Shown: one piece after another, positions 56,034 to 64,000 of the stretch | Layout of the letters: the number at the start of each line of letters is the position of its first letter | Position numbering within the stretch: the stretch's first letter is position 1 | Origin: Mucor racemosus | Taxonomy: Eukaryota > Mucoromycota > Mucoromycetes > Mucorales > Mucoraceae | NCBI GenBank assembly: GCA_027405735.1 | Contig: JAPEHQ010000008.1 | Span: 558,001-622,000 of the forward strand | Direction of reading: 5' to 3' | DNA length: 64,000 nucleotides | Translations under genes and position numbers: made by a program | The notes under the pieces: model-generated | What the model was told of the DNA's origin: nothing | Seen by the model: only the letters and a program-made list of their open reading frames with translations | Databases searched by the model: none

Positions 56034-57705
56034 TTAAACACGATCCAAACACTGTACAAAAGCATCAACATCATGGTCTGTAAGTGGATAATTGCTTAAA
56101 CTACAGGAAGCCTTCTTTTTAAGTTCATCGCAAAGTGCATCCAAATTGAAATCAGGGCATTGTTGTTGAATATCTTGATGTACTTGATAAATGTATTTTC
56201 CTTCTTTTTGTCCTTGCTTTAATTTGCTTAAAAGCATATCCTTTTTATCGTTTGTAAGATTAAAACGACGGCTTGCTGGTGTTTCAGGTAATCCGAATTG
56301 AGCATTCAAGTTCGATTGGCTATTATCAAAACCAAAGAGGTCATCAGTGCCACCGAATAAGCCTGATAAATCCTCATTTGCAAATAAGAAGTCGTCATTA
56401 GCGTTGGTTGTTGTAGGCACACGATAATTAGCAAATAAATCATCTTTTCCATGGAAGAGATCTCCGGTAGGAAAGTTCATTTGTTGTGGGTTAAAGCCAG
56501 AATTATCAGACATAGCAAAGAAATCTAAGCTATTACCAACAGATTGTTGCTGTTGTAGTAGTAGTTGTTGTGGTTGTTGTGGCTGCTGCTGCTGCTGTTG
56601 TTGTTGTTGTTGTATTAAACCAAATTGCATAGGTTCTGCTGTAAATACAGAACTAACTGGAGTATCTGCACTGGTAGAATCGTCTTCATGTGTGTGGGAA
56701 TTTGATAAAGGCGATTGCTCGGCAGATGAACCAACATCTTCACCACTATAGCTATTACTACTACTCATACTACTACCACTTGTTGTAGTTTGATATATGC
56801 TATTCTTATCAGAATTAGGTTTATGATCCATATCTGTAATTGCAGTAGTAGTGGCAGTGTTATTATTGCTACTGCCGAAAGCATTATTTTGAGTTGAGTC
56901 GTTGACAGGAAATTCAAATGTGAATTGAGCTCCTTTGAGAGCATAGTTTTCCTCCTGAAGTTTCTGCAACATCTCCTTCAATTTTTCATTTTCTTTAACA
57001 AGGTCTTCATCTTTTGTTGCATTTAATTCTTCCAATTCTGAAATACGGGCTTGTAATTCTGCTACATGCTTTTCTTTACGATCTCTAAATGCACGCTGAG
57101 CAGCTCTGTTTTGTGCTTTTCTTTTTTGTTTAGGATCAAGTGGGGCATCCTACGCCACATTTTGTGAAAAAAATATATATTAACATATTTATTTACTCAT
57201 ATACATATATTAACTCATGTTACACTACTTACGGATATTTGGGATTTATCCAGTGGTTTACGGCCCGCACGTTTAGGTGCAGTTGATGATGTTTCCTCAT
57301 CTATTAAAAAAGAAAGAAAGAAAGAGAGGGAGAGAGATAAGTACAAAAAAAGACAAACCATTTATCTTTCAGCTAAAATATATATATATATATATACCTT
57401 TATCAAGCTCTCTTTTTGTGTGAACTATTCAAACGATAACATGTTAGAAATCAATTTGTCTTGCACTAGAAAAAATTCATTATACCATGAGATGAAGTAC
57501 TTTCGGGAGAAGAAGATTCCTCTTTATTATTCATATATTCTTCATTTTCACTCTTGGCTGAATCTGATTCTTTATTATTGTTGTTGTTATCAGGCTTTAC
57601 TTGATGGCTAGCAATAGCAGCATTTAATAAATCGAGAGCTGAGTCATTCAAATTAAGTTGAAGAACTTCAGAAGGCGTCATATTAGGATTTGAGGTCAAA
57701 GACAT
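56034..57705 (-). CDS. AP-1/Yap1-like bZIP transcription factor
   Basis: Exons 57705-57486, 57424-57398 (27-nt microexon), 57300-57233, 57149-56034 give 476 aa. Basic region RKAQNRAAQRAFRDRKEKH followed by a leucine zipper (VAELQARISELEEL, then LKEMLQKLQEENYAL) at about 112-175. A polyglutamine run (CAA/CAG, near 56585-56615) lies mid-protein. The C-terminus CPDFNLDALCDELKKKASC, then FVQCLDRV is the PAP1-type Cys-rich domain, which in yeast Yap1/Pap1 senses peroxide through disulfides and masks the export signal. A matching N-terminal Cys-rich domain is not apparent. It likely controls oxidative-stress genes. An in-frame upstream ATG (57846) exists but ATG 57705 fits better. Confidence 0.87.
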
Positions 57706-58051
57706 TTTTTCCAGTTTTTTTTTTATTATTATTATTTCGGGATTCAAGAAAAAAGGAAGAAAAGGGAAATTGATTCCAATTTTTTCTTTGCTGAATAATT
57801 CAAGTTGGGGTTGTACTAGAGTCTTGCCGAATGAGTCTATAACCAATTAAGACTCTGAATCAAAGTGTCTACAAGGTTTCAGACAGTCACCTTGGTAAGA
57901 TGATTTCCAAGCTCTACAAATGGTTCTGTTTTACCCTTGCGCTGTCAGTAAATCTATATTTTTCTTTAGAAATACACAACCCCCTCAGTTTAGCGCTTTA
58001 AACGTCTTTTTCTTTCTTGATTTTTTTTTTGTCCTTACATTTCATAAAACA
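57706..58051. promoter_or_regulatory. Divergent upstream region of bZIP and PRELI genes
   Basis: 346 bp between head-to-head genes with T-tracts on both sides. No Yap-type TTACTAA site was noticed. Confidence 0.5.
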
Positions 58052-58845
58052 ATGGTTAAATTTTATCAACATGTCTTTAACTATGAGTAAGTCAGCATCA
58101 TGCTTGATTGACTTGATTTGAGCTAATCATTGTATTCATTCAATTTTTTTTTTTATAGCTACCAATGGCAGAATGTTACCCTAGCATTTTGGTTGAGATA
58201 CCCTAACCCTTTTGCCTCACACGGTAAATTTCATCAATTATTTAATCATGCATACATTTTCTAACTAGATTTGTCGATTAATAGTCCTTGCTGTGGATGT
58301 CTTGGATCGCTACATTGATGAAAATGGTGTCCTAAAGACAACAAGACTTGTATTGAAGAAGGGAAAAGCTCCCAAATGGTTTCCTGAAAACGTAAATTAT
58401 TCAATTCATTTATATAAAATTCATTTTTATTAACAATTATTATAGTTTCTCAAAAACTCGGAAACATTCATCATTGAAGAATCAGAAGTTGATCCAAAGA
58501 ACAAGACCATGATTACTCGTACCAAGAACTTGAATCATGTTCGCATCATGCAAGTTGAAGAGACTCAAATATTCAAACAACATGAGCAAAATAAAGATTG
58601 GACATCTTGCAAGACAGAAGCTCGCATTGTTTCAAAGTTTGGCTGGGGTATGACTGGCCGCATTGAAGGTTTTGGTCAAAGTTCTTTTATTGCAAACGCA
58701 GCAAAGGTAATTTATGTCAATGTCTTTTTATTTCTTTTGTATTAACTTTTCTTTTATATAGGCTCGTAAAGGAATGCGACATATTTTGCAAATGATTCGT
58801 GAAAAGCAAGCTGGCCGAGTTTCTTTTCTTGCTCCTGCTCAATAA
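58052..58845 (+). CDS. PRELI/MSF1 domain protein (Ups2/PRELID3-like)
   Basis: Exons 58052-58086, 58159-58223, 58285-58391, 58446-58706, 58762-58845 give 183 aa, the usual length. Motifs: MVKFYQHVFNYDYQWQNV, then FWLRYPNPFASHVLAVDVLDR, then RLVLKKGKAPKWF, then RTKNLNHVRIMQVEE, and GWGMTGRIEGFGQ. Ups/PRELI proteins with Mdm35/TRIAP1 carry phosphatidic acid or phosphatidylserine across the mitochondrial intermembrane space. The N-terminal residues look closer to Ups2/PRELID3 than Ups1, but this is not decisive. Confidence 0.9.
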
Positions 58846-58860
58846 CCTTGAATGAACCAC

Positions 58861-58932
58861 AAAAAAAAAAAAAAAAAAAAAAAAAAAACTAAATTATAAC
58901 CTCCCTCCCTCCCTCCCTCTCTCTCTCTCTCA
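58861..58932. repeat. A28 tract followed by CCCT/CT repeat
   Basis: A run of 28 A residues (58861-58888), then four CCC runs each separated by one T (58903-58917), then CT dinucleotides to 58931. It lies just downstream of the PRELI stop codon. On the minus strand it reads as GGGA repeats. Confidence 0.85.
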
Positions 58933-59939
58933 CAAGTATATGCCACTTTAATCACTATCCCACTCTTCCCAAAATCAAAACAAATCCCATTCTTCTTAGG
59001 TATTGATGGACCCTATTTGAATCACTGTATATAATGTCCTTAAATTCTATTCTGTTTGCCTCTTTTTTGTATAAAAATTTTTGAAATAAAAAATATGCCC
59101 ACACTTTTTCACTTCGAAAAGAACAAAAAAAAAAAAGGTACAAATTCACCCGATTACCGAATCCTAAAAAACTTGTAACACAAGATGGGAAAATGAGCCA
59201 GTCTCAGGCATGTGTAAAAAAAGAGTCGAAAAAATAGCATGATTTTTAAGAAATTCAGCAGAGAATTTACTTGATGATAGACCCAAATAAAATAGTGAAA
59301 TAAACATAAACAGATATGCAACTGTAGTAAATATCCCAACATATTTTTTGTATAAATTCAACCCATCTTATCTAGTTTACAAGAATATTATAAATACAAT
59401 TTGGTTACTGTTGGACACAAACTGACCTGAAACAATTGAAAAAAAAACTCTGGGATTACTTTTTTTGTCTAAACAGAAAAAAAATGACGTTCTAGTTATT
59501 TTGTATAAATTACTTCATACATATGATTCAAGCGCATAATAATCATATGTTATTTGAGGGGATATACTGTCAGTTGTGGTTGTGTAAATACTTTAGCCAG
59601 CCATTTATATCTCTTTTTGTGAAAACAACATCATTTACAATTTATATATTTAAAGTTTGAAAAGAAATGTATAATTAACGGCCCGAAGTACAGTCTTCAA
59701 ATAAAGTTACATCCACTGCTTAATTTAAAAAGTAATTTGCACCTCGGTATCATGGTACAAGCTATTAATGATAGGCAACAAAAAAGAACCACCAAATCAA
59801 AAGAATACATTGATATATGATAACTTTCAAATTGAAGCGCGCCATTTTTTCTGTAGCTAAGCTTATATTAAACACTTTTTAGAATATACCTTAGATATTG
59901 CTTAATAGATATTAATTGGTTAAATTATTCTATCTGTTT
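58933..59939. other. Gene-free region before the third repeat arm
   Basis: 3' flank of the PRELI gene, then AT-rich single-copy DNA; no ORF of substance. Confidence 0.5.
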
Positions 59940-61578
59940 CTAAATCTATTTCATATCCCATGAAAGACTCAAAAACGCGTAAAATTCACTGTCTCTCCTT
60001 AAAAATTGGGTCTCACTTTTCATCGCTGCTATACTTTTTTTTTTCACTAAATAACATCAAGAAAAAATTATATGCCAATGTTCCTCAGATGTTCACCTTT
60101 AATCCAAAAACAAGTGTCCGAAAATATCCTATTTTTTGCAGTTGGTATTAATTTTTCAGTGCTAAGGTTTCAGATTTTTTACGCGTATTTCACTGCTAAT
60201 GAACTGAAAACTTTGAGGCTTCATATCTCCAGACAAAATTAAGCAATACTAATACTTTCTAATAATGAAACTTACTTGTTTTAAAGCGCTCTATAACATA
60301 TTTTAATATAAAAAAATTCTGAGCACTTTTATTTTTTTTCATTTTTTTTTTGGCATTTTTGTAGTAGGTTTCAAAATATTGGTTAAATTGAGCAACAGTT
60401 TTTTTTACTCATGTCATCGTGCTCGTTAAGCTCTCTCGGATCCAATTTATATTTTTTAAAAATATTGATTTTTCGTGGAGATATCCTCAAAAATGTATAC
60501 AAAAATATACCTTCATTTCTAGCTTCCATTTTCCCCTTGTATACCCTCATCCCAAATTCTGAAACTGAAAAAAATTTGCACAAAAATCTTGTTTTCTCTA
60601 TGAAAAATGCAGCTAAAAAATTTTGCAATAGCTGGATCGATAGATAATTTTTTTGCGCATCATTTCATTGTATTATATTTTAATTATGCTTATAAAAATT
60701 GATGTGTTTCTTCAAAAAACCTCCAAAATTTCAATTGCATTTTAAGCAAAATTTAATGTGAACCATTTGTTTGAATTTTATTTAGATGGATGCGAAATTC
60801 AAAACTCTACAAAAACTATTTAATAGGTCAGGTCGACTTACTTTGCAGTTCATGAGCATTCAAGCGATTTTGTTTTCTTAATCATTTTTCGTTCATTTTT
60901 GCAAATCAATTTTAGAACCCCGTTACCATAGGGTTTAGGCTGTGATATGAACTGTTATTTTAATTATCTCGACAAAAAATCAATGTTTTTTGCTAAAACA
61001 AAAAATTCGCAGTAGTATAGAGTTGGACCTATCTTGTAAATATAAAAAATTAATATCTCAATTTAGTTGCTCAATTTTTAATAATCAATTTTATGTCAAT
61101 ATTGGTCAATGTCTGGCCAGTGCGCTTATGCTCTGGTATTAATATTTCTATTTTCTGTGAGATATCAATGAGTTATGGAGTGAAGGTACATCTTCTTTGA
61201 AGATTTTATGTAATTCAATTCAATATTGGGCGAAAACATTCAAAAACCATCTGAAGACCATCTGAAACCTACTTTTTAATACCGTAAAAAACCGACAATA
61301 GAAACTCTATTTCGCCGAATTTTGATCCTAATAACTTCCAATTTTACAGGAGAGGAGGGACACATCTTTAACATAATATTTTTAAAGAGCAATGCCCGCA
61401 ACCTACTATGTGTCGAGAAAACAACCATCACCAAAGTGCACCTATAGCTTATATTACTGCGCACTTTTATTGGAAACGGTTAAGAATACGATCTCTATGT
61501 GTGGAATATGTAAGTATAAAACACGAGCCGAGCCTTGGGCGAGATTGACCAAAGCTCGCCTCAACGAGCCGAGCTTTT
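59940..61578 (-). repeat. Element A copy 5
   Basis: Parallel to copy 3; conserved GAACCCCGTTACCATAGGG at about 60916-60934. No MITE at the ATGAGGGT site (plain CCCTCATCCC region near 60540). Confidence 0.83.
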
Positions 61579-61804
61579 TGTTATGTCAATAATACTCATC
61601 ATAGGTCTGACATCCAAGGTCTCAATCTATAATTAGTGTTATAGTAAATCAATGCAGATCATTAATTTACATCATATTTTTAGATAGTAAAACCCTAGTA
61701 GTAGTTATAATTAATGTGTATAAATACATCCAAAGGATGTACTGTTAATAAAAATGGAATATTCTGGCAAGATCACTTATAATATAGTCTCTTTTGACAT
61801 TTCA
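61579..61804 (+). repeat. Solo LTR (family 1), TSD CTTTT
   Basis: 226 bp, TGTTATGTC...GACATTTCA, flanked by CTTTT at 61574-61578 and 61805-61809. Same site as in both arms. Confidence 0.88.
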
Positions 61805-61826
61805 CTTTTGACTTCTTTTTAAAAAG

Positions 61827-62912
61827 CTCGTGTAGTAGAGGAGAGCGAGCTTTTGCTGCCTTCTTTTCAAAAAGTTTGAATTTAATAATTAGTAAATAAT
61901 ATAATACTACAATACTACTACTTTAGATAGTTGTCAATTGATATTCATGAGTTTGCTTTATTTTAGATATTCGTCACTTGAAGGGTAAGATAAAGCTCGC
62001 AATTGAGCTGATGAGCTTTAATTGTTGTAAATGTATATAATAATAAAGAAAGATGAGTACGTGAGAATTTGAAATCTATGGAAAACTGACACTACGGCCG
62101 AACTATGCTTCCCATGGGCATAATGATCATCTGCACAGATGGGCAGAATAAAAACTTTTGTGCAGATCAGGCAGTCCGGATGAGCAGAGCAATGAGATCA
62201 ATGTTTTTTAGTCAATTTATTAAAGTATATCAATCATAATATAATTAATAAAGAAGATAATTTGAATGGTTTAAAACAGATGTGAGTTACTTTGATTCAA
62301 CAGAATTGCCTTATTGACGAGATATATCAATTTGAAATTTGGGGTTTGAAAGAGTTCTGCCCATGTTCTTCTTTCGGGGACCAAATGGGAACAACGACAA
62401 CAACCTGTTTGGCAACACTAAAAGTATTTATGCTTTTGTAAATTCCTGTTTGTAACACACAAATTTTTTTTTTCTTCCCTATTCCCTACTCTTTCCTCAG
62501 CTCTTTTATTTATGTTTAAGACTGCAACAAAAAGACTAATATTTTTTTATAAACTGAAATCAAGTAGCAGGTACAAGTACATGTTTTTCCTATTGTTTAT
62601 TTGGAAGTAAATTATTAACTGTTAATGTTAGGGCGCGTTATAATATCTTTTTCAAACAAAAAAAGCATCCTGCGCTTAATCATTTTGTTCCATTATCTAC
62701 GTTATAATCAATGCTTTTTTGGTCTAAAGTCGATATCTACCTGCCTATTTAGTTTCGAAAAAGCACTTACTTTTATTTAGTAGCCAACAGCTAAGAAGAA
62801 GAAAACAAGACGTTGTCTTGTATATCACTACCAACTATCAAATGTAAACCATAATTATTACTTATTAGCTTGTTATTAATAATTGATTCTACTAATAAAT
62901 CAATTTTTATAA
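61827..62912. mobile_element. About 1.09-kb insertion in third copy with LTR family 2 end
   Basis: Both arms read AAAAAGGTCGAAAGTAAG without interruption here. The insertion starts with AAAGCTCG...CGAGCTTT, a 9-bp inverted repeat. It holds the LTR family 2 end (62023-62075, minus) and a block similar to 29860-29900 (CACTACGGCCGA). No ORF. Confidence 0.6.
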
Positions 62913-62938
62913 GTCAAAAGTAAGTTTGTTCTAGTAAA

Positions 62939-63029
62939 GCATTGAATAAATTAAGTTAAGATAAAGAAGGTAAAAAGGTAGCAATAAGTCCCAGTGATGG
63001 CCATGTTTATGTTTATGATGTTAGAAGAG
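62939..63029 (+). pseudogene. Captured WD40 exon, decayed (third copy)
   Basis: Reads ALNKLS then stop, DKEGKKVAISPSDGHVYVYDV. It keeps SDGHVYVYDV, closer to a typical dynein intermediate chain end than the arms, but has a stop codon. Confidence 0.6.
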
Positions 63030-64000
63030 TAAGACTAAAATTTAATATAAATTATCTCTAACGCAGTAATTATAAAATAAGACTGTATTATCATCAAATA
63101 AACTACCACACAATATTAACATGTATAAAGGTTTACAGTAATAGGCTTGAATCAAGTGGGTACAGCATCATCGTAAATCCTTGAAAATGTTCTCAAGTAT
63201 TATAAAATGTCTTATTTTTAAGACTTACAAGGCTTATAAACGGAATATTAATTTAGAAAATTATTTTTGTCCAGATCATCAATTTTGACATTTTTTAATT
63301 TTTTTTTCTGTTTTTGCAAATCTAGAGTGAATTATACTACCAATTATAAAAACAAAAAATATGCACATATACAGAATTTAGCACTCTATCTGCTCAATAA
63401 AAAATAACCAACATTTTCGTTGCAAAATATCACATGAAAATTCTTTAACCAAAAATCCGTTTTTGGGCCAAAAGTACAAATTTTCACTACTTAACATGTA
63501 ATATTAAGCTTTTATAGAATGCGTATTAGCCATGGCTACAATTTTCTCTCACAGTGTAGTATATTTAAACGTTGATTTTGGTATCAAAATTAAATTTTTC
63601 TGTTTTTTGATCAAAATCATGAGTGCTGGTAAGGATAAAATGAGCTTTAAAAATGTCCGCTACAAAAACTGAATTTTCAGACCGTACGTGGTTAAATATA
63701 AAAAAAGTTAAAATAAAAACGCTTTTTTATTTAAAATTTAGATACATACCATAGTATAAGAGATTTAGCCATTCGATCTTGCTATGCTCAATTACGGCGT
63801 CGCTCTACGACGGGCTCGCTTTTACAATTTTTTAATGAATCTATGATATGACAGCTGGTTTTTCTGGTAGAAAATGCATGTTTCTATGATAACAGATATT
63901 GCCTATTTGTTTAGTTTATGGGTTGATGTGCTGTAATGCTGCTTTTACATTGGCTGAAATGTGCAATTTAGCAGGATTTTAATTGCGCTAAATAATGTAA

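Larger units (their letters stand above)
59940..64000 (-). repeat. Third, partial copy of the arm repeat (continues past window)
   Basis: Same orientation and order as the right arm: element A copy 5 (59940-61578), LTR (61579-61804), a private insertion (about 61827-62912), WD40 exon remnant (62939-63029), then internal arm sequence matching 44800-45770 to the last base. It is more diverged from the two arms than they are from each other. Confidence 0.88.

Noticed and set aside
57706..57846. Upstream start (57846) for the bZIP gene
   Set aside because: The extra 47 residues are low-complexity (poly-Ile/Lys from a T/A tract) and look like 5' UTR; ATG 57705 gives a typical N-terminus.
27361..60647. 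Small ORF repeated in element A copies (about 60-97 aa, SWTLLSSLG...LIFRGDILKNVYK)
   Set aside because: Its presence in all copies follows from their common origin; it is short, interrupted by the MITE in one copy and shows no sign of selection that I can see.
44221..61592. Second repeated small ORF (RKQPSPKC...SLYYCALLL) at 44221 and 61392
   Set aside because: Same reason: shared repeat sequence, left copy not open over the same length.

Overview
This is a fungal nuclear segment. The genes have short introns (about 50-80 nt, GT...AG, often with a CTAAC/CTAAT branch point), the intergenic DNA is very AT-rich, and the repertoire (Crypton recombinases with a GCR1_C domain, intact two-ORF LINEs, an AP-1-like bZIP, URC4, MMS19, a glycerate-kinase-like protein) fits Mucoromycota, probably Mucorales. 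The species cannot be fixed from the window. Gene names come from motif recognition; no database search was run. Spliced models were assembled by hand. Every multi-exon intact gene closes to a whole number of codons, which supports the splice sites chosen.

Layout. 1-7.9 kb: two coding-intact, mutually divergent APE-type LINEs in tandem on the minus strand, sitting against a tRNA-Ala(AGC) gene; a 5' fragment of the same tRNA gene lies between them. 8.2-9.2 kb: F-box protein. 9.65-12.54 kb: a Crypton DNA transposon with a three-exon tyrosine recombinase and matching end motifs. 12.8-15.9 kb: Cid1/TUTase-like nucleotidyltransferase with an acidic tail. 16.3-22.4 kb: a GT2 glycosyltransferase, MPDU1, a Tda10-like kinase and a PWWP/LEDGF-like chromatin protein. 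24.8-25.1 kb: a small orphan gene with a clear TATA box.

From 26.5 kb the sequence is dominated by an unknown repeat, here called element A (five copies). A left arm (about 26.5-34.4 kb) and a right arm (about 42.7-49.25 kb) form a very large inverted repeat, about 99% identical where I compared an inner stretch by eye and roughly 90% near the outer ends. The spacer of about 8.3 kb holds a MET16 (PAPS reductase) pseudogene and an intact hexose transporter. A third partial copy of the right arm fills 59.9-64.0 kb and leaves the window. The arms carry solo LTRs, a hAT-like MITE, a gag remnant, a captured WD40/dynein-intermediate-chain-like exon and an unidentified two-exon fragment. Shared versus private insertions give a relative order of events.

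Between the right arm and the third copy lies an ordinary gene block: MMS19 (12 exons, minus), URC4/DUF1688 (plus), an AP-1/Yap1-like bZIP with a 27-nt microexon (minus), and a PRELI/Ups protein (plus). The host genes have unrelated housekeeping roles: cytosolic Fe-S assembly, pyrimidine catabolism, redox response, mitochondrial lipid transfer, and N-glycan/dolichol use. The unusual content is in the mobile and repeated DNA.
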